A DNA stretch of 6,443 nt, taken from assembly GCA_946478525.1 (NCBI GenBank), contig CAMLCH010000049.1, forward strand, positions 1 through 6,443, in the 5' to 3' direction. Under the pieces are notes generated by a model that searched no databases, was not told where the DNA came from, and saw only the letters and a list, made by a program, of their open reading frames with translations. The stretch is from Snodgrassella alvi_G (lineage in GTDB: Bacteria > Pseudomonadota > Gammaproteobacteria > Burkholderiales > Neisseriaceae). Made by a program: the position numbers and the translations under genes. Shown here one piece after another: positions 1 to 5,620 of the stretch (position 1 is the first letter of the stretch; every line of letters starts with the position of its first letter).

Positions 1-892
1 TTTTAGCAGTGACGATATTTGTTATTTGCTCGCGCTTTTCTTCACTTAAGCTCGTTAGTGACAATGTTTGCCATGCTAAGGCTCGATATAAACAATGCTC
101 TTCATCGCTCAGTGCTTCCCAATGTCGCATAATTGTATTTGTATCCCCTCTTTTAATCGGACCGGTTAATGCCTCGGCTGGCGCATATTGTTGTAGTTGA
201 TTGAGATTTTGTTGCATTAGCTGGTTTACCAGTTTGTCTGCTAAATCCAGTGGCATCGCCAGTGAAGTTAGTATTCTGCGGGCATAGTCATTTAATGTAA
301 CCAGAAAATTGGCACTGATTGAAAGCGCTGCATGGTAGCGTGCTTTTTGATCGGCATTGATTGGAAAAGGTTGCAGTCTAGCCCATTGAGCTAGTTTCTG
401 TAATAAAGGTATGGCTTGCTCATCTCCTTCTAACGCACAAAGATTACCTGGTAATGTTTTGATAGCAGTATCTATATGAGAAAAGGCAAATACTGGATGG
501 ATTGATCCGGTTAAGGCTTTCTGCTCATCATTAATAAGTATCTTACTGCTTAAAGCACCACTAAAGTGGATAAGCAATGTTTCTGGTTTAATCCAATCAA
601 TTTGTTTAATTTTTTCGGCAATGTAGGGAATAATCTCATCACTGACTCCGATGACAATGATATCAGCCGGTGGCATTTCGTGAAGACTGGTGCATATTTT
701 GATATGCGGTAGATGATGTTGTAGATCTATATTGGCTGACATGCTGCGATTAAACACCGCCTGCACGTTTATATGGTTACTTTGTTGCCACAGGATGCCC
801 ATTGCTGAGGACACTTTACCTACACCGATGATATTTAGATTTAATTTATTTATTTTTTTAGGTAAATTTTGATAGCTTTGAATCGTGGTCAT
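1..892 (-). CDS. Rossmann-like/DUF2520 domain protein, C-terminus cut by window edge
   Basis: Reading the minus strand from ATG at 892-890 gives 297 codons with no stop up to the left edge. The N-terminal half is a Rossmann-type nucleotide-binding domain related to ProC: the glycine motif GVGKVSSAMG is at residues 23-32, HFSGALSS at 109-116 and SIHPVFAF at 130-137. The C-terminal half is helical DUF2520, with KARYHAALSISANFLV from residue 183 and LTGPIKRGD at 242-250. Family members run about 250-300 residues, so probably only a few codons are missing. The family resembles NAD(P)-dependent reductases but its substrate is not established; I infer an oxidoreductase-like soluble protein. The start is the only ATG ahead of the glycine motif; the Shine-Dalgarno in front of it is weak. 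It is divergent from minC. A plus-strand reading frame at 9-200 is only a shadow of this gene. Confidence 0.9.
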   Translation of the reverse strand, partial: MTTIQSYQNLPKKINKLNLNIIGVGKVSSAMGILWQQSNHINVQAVFNRSMSANIDLQHHLPHIKICTSLHEMPPADIIVIGVSDEIIPYIAEKIKQIDWIKPETLLIHFSGALSSKILINDEQKALTGSIHPVFAFSHIDTAIKTLPGNLCALEGDEQAIPLLQKLAQWARLQPFPINADQKARYHAALSISANFLVTLNDYARRILTSLAMPLDLADKLVNQLMQQNLNQLQQYAPAEALTGPIKRGDTNTIMRHWEALSDEEHCLYRALAWQTLSLTSLSEEKREQITNIVTAK

Positions 893-1028
893 ATTCGTAG
901 TTTCTGCTGGTTATGCAAATTATTGGTTTAAACCTTTATATGATAATTGAACACTGATAATCTACACGGTACACTTCCGCTTTTAAGTTTATATTTTATA
1001 TTTTTAGTGAAACTATATTTAGGCTATT
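893..1028. promoter_or_regulatory. Divergent intergenic region, presumed promoters of the DUF2520 gene and the min operon
   Basis: These 136 bases separate two divergent starts, so they should hold promoters for both. On the plus strand there are TATATT-like -10 candidates at 990-995 and 997-1002, but neither has a good -35 at the right distance. I cannot fix a transcription start on either strand. AGG at 1021-1023 is the likely ribosome-binding element of minC. No operator-like dyad stood out. Confidence 0.35.
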
Positions 1029-1778
1029 ATGCTAATGAAAGCTGCTTTTAATGTTAAATCTGGACGTTTGGACGTTTTATCAGTTCAGTTACTAACTGAT
1101 AATTTAACCCTAATTAACAAAGAATTACAACAAAGAACAGAGCGTTTTGGTAATTTACGTAATATGCCTTTTACTCTGGATTTGCACAATTTCAGCAATC
1201 CAGCGACTATCGATCTAGCAAAGCTGATTGCTGTATTTACCCGTTATAATCTGCGAATTATAGCAATTCGTCACCATGATGAAGTCTGGGCAAATTTAGC
1301 TAAAGAGTTTCGTATCGGTTTTGGTGTTTTACCAGAAGCACAAGCTAACTCTCATGTTAAAGCGGCTGAAAAAGTTTTATCAGTTTCGAAAGAAGAGCCT
1401 CCGATAAATCAGGATGTGGTTCCTGATAGCGCTGTTGTAGCACCTACTGTGCTAATCAACCGTACTATTCGTACTGGTCAGCAAATTTATGCAGAAAAGG
1501 GCGACCTGATTGTCATGGGGCTAGTTAGTGAAGGAGCGGAAATTATTGCTGATGGAAATATCCATGTATATGGACCATTACGCGGTCGAGCGCTTGCCGG
1601 CGCTGCTGGAAATAAAGACGCACGTATTTTTGTTCAGTCGATGCAAGCTGAATTGGTTTCAGTAGCCGGAATTTATCGCGTTTTCGATCAGAAATTACCC
1701 TCTCATTTAGATCACCAAGCTGTACAAGTTTTTTTACAGGATGATCGATTGATTCTAAACGCTATCCAGACGCGTTAG
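1029..1778 (+). CDS. minC: Septum site-determining protein MinC (FtsZ inhibitor)
   Basis: MinC blocks FtsZ ring assembly away from midcell and is carried to the membrane by MinD-ATP. The 249-residue protein has the two-domain layout of the family. Residues ~3-105 form the N-terminal FtsZ-inhibiting domain, followed by a variable linker at ~106-138. Residues ~139-249 form the C-terminal beta-helix that dimerises and binds MinD. The C-terminal domain carries the signature RTGQ at 148-151 (RSGQ in E. coli), then ADGNIHVYG at 174-182, GRALAGA at 186-192 and AELVSVAG at 207-214. Length is near the E. coli protein (231). Two ATGs are possible, at 1029 and 1035; the first is preferred because AGG at 1021-1023 lies 5 bases upstream, but MKAAFNV from the second cannot be excluded. 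It is the first gene of the min-oxyR operon, 65 bases before minD. Confidence 0.96.
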   Translation: MLMKAAFNVKSGRLDVLSVQLLTDNLTLINKELQQRTERFGNLRNMPFTLDLHNFSNPATIDLAKLIAVFTRYNLRIIAIRHHDEVWANLAKEFRIGFGVLPEAQANSHVKAAEKVLSVSKEEPPINQDVVPDSAVVAPTVLINRTIRTGQQIYAEKGDLIVMGLVSEGAEIIADGNIHVYGPLRGRALAGAAGNKDARIFVQSMQAELVSVAGIYRVFDQKLPSHLDHQAVQVFLQDDRLILNAIQTR

Positions 1779-1810
1779 TTCATCAGTTATCTGACCAATG
1801 TTGTAGTTAG

Positions 1811-1843
1811 TAAGAATTTATTTTTTCTTAAAGGAATTTAATT
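1811..1843 (+). promoter_or_regulatory. minD leader: small hairpin abutting the ribosome-binding site
   Basis: In the 65-base minC-minD gap, TAAGAA (1811-1816) and TTCTTA (1825-1830) form a 6-bp inverted repeat with an 8-base loop. It ends directly at the Shine-Dalgarno AAGGA (1831-1835), which sits 8 bases before the GTG start of minD. The stem is AT-rich and weak, so it could modestly tune minD translation or be chance. No convincing promoter or terminator was seen in the gap, so read-through from minC is expected. Confidence 0.3.
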
Positions 1844-2659
1844 GTGGCAAAAATTATTGTGGTGACATCAGGTAAAGGCGGAGTGGGGAAAACCACGACC
1901 AGCGCTAGTATTTCAACTGGTCTGGCATTAGCTGGTCACAAAACTGCGGTAATTGATTTTGATGTCGGTTTACGTAACCTGGATTTGATTATGGGTTGTG
2001 AACGACGTGTGGTATATGATCTTATCAATGTTATTCAAGACGAAGCCTCGTTAAATCAGGCTCTAATTAAAGATAAACATTGTGATAATCTTTTTGTGTT
2101 ACCAGCTTCGCAAACCCGCGATAAAGATGCATTAACTCGTGAAGGGGTGGAAAAGGTTTTAAATTCACTGACTGATGAAATGGGCTTTGAATTTGTAGTC
2201 TGCGATTCTCCTGCCGGTATCGAACAAGGCGCCCTGATGGCCTTGTATTTTGCTGATGAAGCTATTGTTACCACTAACCCTGAAATTTCAAGTGTACGTG
2301 ATTCTGATCGTATTCTGGGGATTTTATCCAGTAAATCGCGTCGTGCCGAAAACAATGAAACTCCAGTTAAAGAACATTTACTGATTACTCGATATTCTCC
2401 AGAACGCGTGGAAAAAGGCGAAATGTTATCGGTACAAGATATTCAGGATATTTTACGCATTCCTTTGATTGGTGTTATCCCAGAGTCAGAGAATGTTTTG
2501 CAGGCTTCTAATTCAGGTACACCGGTAATTTTACAAGAAAATGCAGTGGCTGCTGAAGCTTACAAAGATGTAGTAGCAAGACTATTGGGTGAGGATAAAC
2601 CCATTCGCTTTGTGGATACAGAGAAAAAAGGCTTTCTCAAACGCTTGTTTGGAGGTTAA
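1844..2659 (+). CDS. minD: Septum site-determining protein MinD (membrane ATPase)
   Basis: MinD is the ParA/MinD-family ATPase that dimerises on ATP, binds the inner membrane, recruits MinC and oscillates under MinE control. All hallmarks are visible in 271 residues. The deviant Walker A KGGVGKTT is at 11-18, with signature Lys11 and Lys16; the FDVGLRNLD switch region is at 39-47, with Asp40. Walker B VVCDSPAG lies at 118-125. The amphipathic membrane-targeting tail KKGFLKRLFGG is at 261-271. Length matches E. coli MinD (270). The start is GTG at 1844 (GTGGCAAAAATT), giving the typical MAKIIVVTSGKGG amino end, with AAGGA 8 bases upstream. minE follows after 3 bases, and its Shine-Dalgarno GGAGG lies inside the last codons of minD, which suggests translational coupling. 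Frames at 2056-2355 on the minus strand are shadows. Confidence 0.98.
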   Translation: MAKIIVVTSGKGGVGKTTTSASISTGLALAGHKTAVIDFDVGLRNLDLIMGCERRVVYDLINVIQDEASLNQALIKDKHCDNLFVLPASQTRDKDALTREGVEKVLNSLTDEMGFEFVVCDSPAGIEQGALMALYFADEAIVTTNPEISSVRDSDRILGILSSKSRRAENNETPVKEHLLITRYSPERVEKGEMLSVQDIQDILRIPLIGVIPESENVLQASNSGTPVILQENAVAAEAYKDVVARLLGEDKPIRFVDTEKKGFLKRLFGG

Positions 2660-2662
2660 GCC

Positions 2663-2932
2663 ATGTCATTAATAGATTTCTTATTTGGTAAGAAACAGCA
2701 GTCTGCTCAGGTGGCACGTGATCGGCTACAGATTGTTATTGCACAGGAACGCGCTACTCAAACTCCAGATTATTTACCTACCCTGCAAAAGGAGCTGTTA
2801 CAGGTACTGTCTAAATATGTTCATGTATCGTTAAAAGATATTCAGATATCGCAGGAGAAGAAAAACGGTATGGATGTGCTGGCATTAAATATTACTTTGC
2901 CAGAATCTGGAAAAATAAAGGGCAGTGAATGA
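2663..2932 (+). CDS. minE: Cell division topological specificity factor MinE
   Basis: MinE displaces MinC from MinD and stimulates MinD ATPase, which drives pole-to-pole oscillation and frees midcell for FtsZ. The 89-residue length matches the family (88 in E. coli). The N-terminal MSLIDFLFG is the amphipathic membrane-binding stretch. ARDRLQIVIA at 18-27 is the MinD-contacting anti-MinCD segment, including Arg21. Residues ~32-89 are the topological specificity (dimerisation) domain, with the SKYVHVS and ALNITLP strands. ATG at 2663 is preceded at 7 bases by a strong GGAGG (2651-2655) lying within minD. Its stop TGA shares ATGA with the oxyR start, so the two genes overlap by 4 bases. Confidence 0.97.
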   Translation: MSLIDFLFGKKQQSAQVARDRLQIVIAQERATQTPDYLPTLQKELLQVLSKYVHVSLKDIQISQEKKNGMDVLALNITLPESGKIKGSE

Positions 2933-3855
2933 CACTGACTGAATTACGTTATATTGTAGCGGTAGCGCAGGAAAAGCATTTTGGGCGCGCCGCTCAGCGC
3001 TGTTATGTCAGTCAGCCGACTTTGTCGATAGCCATCAGAAAATTAGAAGAAGAACTGGGACTGACTGTATTCGATCGCAGCAGTAATGAAATTATCACTA
3101 CTGATTCGGGACAACGAATTGTCATGCAGGCACAGCGTGTGCTCGAAGAAGCGGATCGAATTAAACTGATGGCTAACAAAGAAAAAAATGAATTAGAAGG
3201 TATTTTTAAATTAGGACTAATTTTTACCATCGCCCCTTATTTGTTACCAAAACTCATATTGTCTCTGCGTAATCTGGCACCGGAAATGTGCCTGCAACTG
3301 GATGAAAGTTATACTTCGGTATTAACGGATTCCCTTAAGCGTGGTGATCTGGATGCAATCGTAGTAGCCGAACCATTTCACGAAACTGGGCTGGAAACTA
3401 TTCCACTTTACGATGAAGCCTTCTTCGTTATTGTGCCTAAGGGTCACAAATTCGAACAATTTAATGAAGTTACTACTCAGCAATTAAGTGATGAACGGGT
3501 TTTGTTACTTACTGAAGGCAATTGTATGCGTAACAATGTCTTAGACAGTTGTCAAGAACTGGCGTCACGACAGAATATTTTAGGCTTGTCCAATAGTATT
3601 CAAGGCAGTTCAATAAATACTATCCGTCATATGGTTGCCAGTGGTTTAGGTATCAGCGTCATGCCCGCTACTGCATTAACAGAAAATGATCATTTGCTGT
3701 TCAGTATTATTCCTTTTTCCCAACCCTGCCCTAATAGACGCGTGGTATTGGCAGCCAGACGGAATTTTGTCCGTCCTAAAGCGTTACAAATGATTAAAAA
3801 TGCGATTTTGTCTTCACAGCTATGTGGTGTGCAATTTATAGCTGACGACAGATAG
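2929..3855 (+). CDS. oxyR: Peroxide-responsive LysR-family regulator OxyR
   Basis: OxyR senses hydrogen peroxide through an intramolecular disulfide and controls catalase, peroxidase and iron-protection genes. The 308-residue protein has the LysR winged helix-turn-helix at ~1-60 (MTLTELRYIVAVAQ, HFGRAAQRCYVSQPTLS), a linker helix to ~90, and a periplasmic-binding-protein-like sensor domain from ~92. The two redox cysteines fall at Cys199 and Cys208 (EGNCMRNNVLDSC), the same numbers as in E. coli, so it should be a functional sensor rather than another LysR member. Position 198 is Asn, where E. coli has His. Further cysteines are at 25, 121, 209-independent positions 267 and 299. The start overlaps the minE stop by ATGA, so translation is probably coupled. 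This min-oxyR linkage is known in Neisseria. I saw no Rho-independent terminator in the 100 bases after the stop. Confidence 0.95.
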   Translation: MTLTELRYIVAVAQEKHFGRAAQRCYVSQPTLSIAIRKLEEELGLTVFDRSSNEIITTDSGQRIVMQAQRVLEEADRIKLMANKEKNELEGIFKLGLIFTIAPYLLPKLILSLRNLAPEMCLQLDESYTSVLTDSLKRGDLDAIVVAEPFHETGLETIPLYDEAFFVIVPKGHKFEQFNEVTTQQLSDERVLLLTEGNCMRNNVLDSCQELASRQNILGLSNSIQGSSINTIRHMVASGLGISVMPATALTENDHLLFSIIPFSQPCPNRRVVLAARRNFVRPKALQMIKNAILSSQLCGVQFIADDR

Positions 3856-4386
3856 CTTTAGGTGAAAGTGGTTGTTGCTGGTAATCGCTTTTTCCCAATT
3901 GCTGATTGAAAGATCTTTGGAAAACTGAAATTTTACGCTTAATGGATTTACATCTCTCATTTATCTTTATCAAGTGGTTATAAATAAAAATAAGTTTTAA
4001 TGGAAGCGTAATTGTAATTATATAGGTACCGTTATAAAGCAGAAATCTTTCTCGTACCTTAAAACCCTTATTACAACAAAAATTATCCTTAGATCTTACA
4101 CATATCCAATGATTTAACAATTTCGGAAAAAATCTTCAAATCAAGACGGTTTGCTGTTGATCATAACCATTTACTAGCAAGTTTTATGGTAACTGGTGAA
4201 AATATGCCGATATTTAACAATATCTAATCGAAATCAACCCAGTTCGCCATCTTTTATGATGAATATGATTAACATATCTAAAGATGTTTGTTTTGACATG
4301 ATCAGGAAAAGTTTAAAAAATTATACGTGATAACTTTTCTGAAGAGAGGATTGGCTTATTTGTTGTTTAAAAAGTATGTAATAAGC
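3856..4386. other. AT-rich stretch without a convincing gene
   Basis: I see no supportable gene here. The longest frame (minus, 3836-4120) needs a TTG start with no ribosome-binding site, runs into the 3' end of oxyR and reads as low-complexity, so I discount it. Structural items are: a palindrome AAAGATCTTT at 3909-3918; a small inverted repeat GATATT/AATATC at 4209-4224; and an inverted repeat with arms at 4303-4313 and 4332-4341 (CAGGAAAAGTT against AACTTTTCTG, one bulged G). A perfect TTGACA lies at 4293-4298, but no well-spaced -10 follows (TTATAC is 22 bases away). The stretch could be decayed accessory DNA or hold an undetected small RNA; nothing seen decides this. Confidence 0.5.
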
Positions 4387-4442
4387 GATTTATTTTTAGC
4401 ATTTGGCTATTTAAAGCCTATTCAGGAATAGAAAAATAAATC
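4387..4442. repeat. Nested inverted repeats at the 3' end of the MerR-family gene
   Basis: GATTTATTTTT (4387-4397) and AAAAATAAATC (4432-4442) are perfect 11-base inverted arms. Between them lie two smaller hairpins: GGCT/AGCC (4405-4418) and the perfect CTATTC/GAATAG with a 2-base gap (4418-4431). The whole could fold like a cloverleaf on either strand. The right arm ends at the base before the stop codon of the minus-strand regulator gene, so a 3'-end role (transcription termination or mRNA protection) is the simplest reading. However, the T-run on the transcript lies inside the first arm rather than after the structure, so it is not a standard Rho-independent terminator. Confidence 0.5.
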
Positions 4443-4787
4443 TTAATTTTCATTTAACAAGCTTAATAAATGATTCCGGCTTTGCTGTAAAAGTTGAATT
4501 TGCTCATCTAGCTTTGATAGAGTCTCATTCAGCCCCATTTTAAATTCTTCACAAGGAGAAAATTTTTTTCTCTGATGTTGCCAACAAGGGAGGATTTTAC
4601 GAATCACTTTTAATGTTAACCCTGCATTATTTAGCTCACGAATGAGTTTAACTCGTTCAATGTCTTCTATTTCAAACTGACGATAACCTGAAAGTGAACG
4701 TTTCGGAAAAAGAAGTTCTTCTTCTTCATAGTATCTAAGCATTCTTATACTAATCTGACTAATATTTGATAATTCACCAATTTTCAT
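4443..4787 (-). CDS. MerR-family transcriptional regulator
   Basis: This is a 114-residue DNA-binding regulator. The N-terminal MerR winged helix covers residues 1-~66: MKIGELSNISQISIRMLRYYEEEELL, then GYRQFEIEDIERVKLIRELNNAGL. A dimerising coiled coil follows at ~82-112 (LNETLSKLDEQIQLLQQSRNHLLSLL). The pattern LPCWQ...SPCEEF (Cys68, Cys79) just after the DNA-binding domain is typical of a widespread small-MerR subfamily whose ligands are mostly unknown. The CxxCxxxxxC cluster of SoxR is absent, and the two cysteines do not match the MerR/CueR/ZntR metal loops, so a metal or redox role is not supported. The ATG at 4787 has a very strong Shine-Dalgarno, AGGAGGTGA at 4797-4789, close to the start. 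It is divergent from the EthD-domain gene, which, by the usual MerR arrangement, is its likely target. No gene symbol is justified. Confidence 0.9.
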   Translation of the reverse strand: MKIGELSNISQISIRMLRYYEEEELLFPKRSLSGYRQFEIEDIERVKLIRELNNAGLTLKVIRKILPCWQHQRKKFSPCEEFKMGLNETLSKLDEQIQLLQQSRNHLLSLLNEN

Positions 4788-4862
4788 CTCACCTCCTATT
4801 GACTCTCACAGCAATGTCATACTTTACCATATGATTGCATTAGTTTTTAACGGAGATATTAA
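4788..4862. promoter_or_regulatory. Divergent promoter/operator region between the MerR-family and EthD genes
   Basis: These 75 bases must carry both promoters. An imperfect dyad spans 4811-4838: GCAAT-gt-CATA on the left mirrors TATG-ATTGC on the right, with 2 extra bases in the left arm. On the plus strand, TTGACT (4799-4804) and TACCAT (4825-4830) are 20 bases apart, a long spacer like those MerR-type activators work on, but the dyad is not centred in that spacer. The operator assignment is therefore tentative. GGAG at 4852-4855 is the Shine-Dalgarno of the EthD gene, 7 bases before its ATG. Confidence 0.4.
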
Positions 4863-5234
4863 ATGATTAAATTAATAATGCTGGTTAAACGCAAAAAGAC
4901 ATTAAGCTACGAAGAATTTGATAACTATTGGAATTGGCATCATGCTGCTTTAATTAATTCACAAAAAGAAGCTTTAGGAATTCTTCATTATGTGCAAAAC
5001 GTACCATTACAAGATCAAAAACCTGGAGATGCAATGCGTGATAGCAGAGGCGCCCCTATTTTTGATTTTGATGGAATGGCAGAAATTTGGTGGCGAAGTA
5101 AAGAAGAAATGCTAAACATCAGAGCTTCAACTGAAGCAAAAAAAATCATTCAACTCTTATTAGATGATGAAAATCAGTTTGTTGATCATTCACAATCTTT
5201 AATCTGGTATTCAAATGAACGAATTATTATTTAA
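4863..5234 (+). CDS. EthD-domain (dimeric alpha/beta barrel) protein
   Basis: This is a small soluble protein of 123 residues, matching a single EthD-family domain with ferredoxin-like alpha+beta folds that pair into a barrel. Visible family features are the opening strand MIKLIMLVKRKK, the helix YEEFDNYWNWHHAAL with Trp23, Trp25 and the His26-His27 pair, the strand FDGMAEIWW at 69-77, and the closing DDENQFVDHSQSLIWY at 101-116. EthD was named from an ethyl tert-butyl ether degradation cluster; most members have no proven reaction, and related barrels bind or turn over small, often aromatic, ligands. I infer a small-molecule enzyme or binding protein controlled by the divergent MerR-family regulator. 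ATG at 4863 has GGAG 7 bases upstream. It stands alone: a strong terminator follows 16 bases after its stop. Confidence 0.85.
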   Translation: MIKLIMLVKRKKTLSYEEFDNYWNWHHAALINSQKEALGILHYVQNVPLQDQKPGDAMRDSRGAPIFDFDGMAEIWWRSKEEMLNIRASTEAKKIIQLLLDDENQFVDHSQSLIWYSNERIII

Positions 5235-5250
5235 ATGTATATGAATTATT

Positions 5251-5292
5251 AGAGTTATAATAAATTGTTATAACTCTTTATTTTTTATTTTT
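5251..5292 (+). terminator. Rho-independent terminator of the EthD-domain gene
   Basis: AGAGTTATAA (5251-5260) and TTATAACTCT (5268-5277) make a perfect 10-bp stem with a 7-base loop, followed at once by a T-rich run (TTATTTTTTATTTTT, 5278-5292). It starts 16 bases after the stop of the EthD gene. The stem is AT-rich, but the geometry is classic for the plus strand. On the minus strand the hairpin is not followed by a T-run, so it should act one way only. Confidence 0.85.
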
Positions 5293-5417
5293 ATCAATAA
5301 AATATCATAAGCATTTTTAGCAAAAAGGACTATCTGCGCGCGAATATTACCTTGAATCGCGTGTTCATCCATATGCAAATACGATTTTATTTTGGTGTTA
5401 TTAAATTTTTTATACAT
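5268..5417 (-). CDS. Possible small ORF or gene remnant, 49 codons
   Basis: From ATG at 5417-5415 the minus strand reads 49 codons to TAA at 5270-5268. The frame includes MDEHAIQGNIRAQIVLFAKN from codon 16 and ends in lysine-rich codons inside the right arm of the EthD terminator. The central part (about 5330-5375) is clearly richer in G and C than its surroundings, including GCGCGCG at 5336-5342, as if a coding fragment had survived in eroding DNA. The plus strand also reads open over 5321-5401 (GLSAREYYLESRVHPYANT), so strand is uncertain. I see no good Shine-Dalgarno and recognise no family. It may be a decayed gene end or chance. Confidence 0.2.
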   Translation of the reverse strand: MYKKFNNTKIKSYLHMDEHAIQGNIRAQIVLFAKNAYDILLIKIKNKEL

Positions 5418-5577
5418 CAAAAATGAAATAGTTTGATGCAATTAATCATCGAATACTCATCTTAGATGGCTTGTATATATTTTATTTAAGATTAAGAATA
5501 TTTATCCCCACTCTTATGATATACATTCTTTATCGCTAATTTTCTAATAAAAATTGACAATTAATTTAATAATATAT
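5418..5577. other. AT-rich spacer, no gene seen
   Basis: Nothing convincing is coded here on either strand. A perfect TTGACA is at 5554-5559 (plus), followed by TATAAA at 5575-5580, a 15-base spacer that is short for a sigma-70 promoter. Any transcript would run antisense into the lipoprotein gene. Runs of A and T make chance matches likely. Confidence 0.4.
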
Positions 5578-5594
5578 AAAACAAAATTTGTTTT
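5578..5594 (-). terminator. Possible weak terminator of the lipoprotein gene
   Basis: AAAACAAA (5578-5585) and TTTGTTTT (5587-5594) are mirror arms around one base, 26 bases past the lipoprotein stop on the minus strand. Read as RNA it could form a 6-bp stem with a 5-base loop, followed by an AT-rich tail (ATATATTATT) rather than a clean U-run. The stem is nearly all A-U, so this is a weak candidate. Confidence 0.3.
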
Positions 5595-5620
5595 TTATAA
5601 CCAGAAACTTTAACTTTCAT

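Noticed and set aside
9..200. Plus-strand 63-codon frame
   Set aside because: It lies inside the minus-strand DUF2520 gene, whose conserved motifs are clear; shadow frame.
2056..2355. Minus-strand 99-codon frame
   Set aside because: Entirely within minD, antisense to its conserved core; no homology features or start signals.
3012..3230. Minus-strand 72-codon frame
   Set aside because: Antisense shadow of the oxyR DNA-binding domain.
3758..3775. GACGG/CCGTC inverted repeat resembling a terminator stem
   Set aside because: It is inside the oxyR sensor-domain coding sequence with no T-run after it.
3836..4120. Minus-strand 94-codon frame after oxyR
   Set aside because: TTG start, no Shine-Dalgarno, overlaps the oxyR 3' end and has low-complexity AT-driven composition; no recognisable domain.
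4443..4787. Assignment of the MerR-family protein as a metal or SoxR-type redox sensor
   Set aside because: The two cysteines sit just after the DNA-binding domain in a pattern common to a general MerR subfamily; metal-loop and iron-sulfur cysteine patterns are missing.
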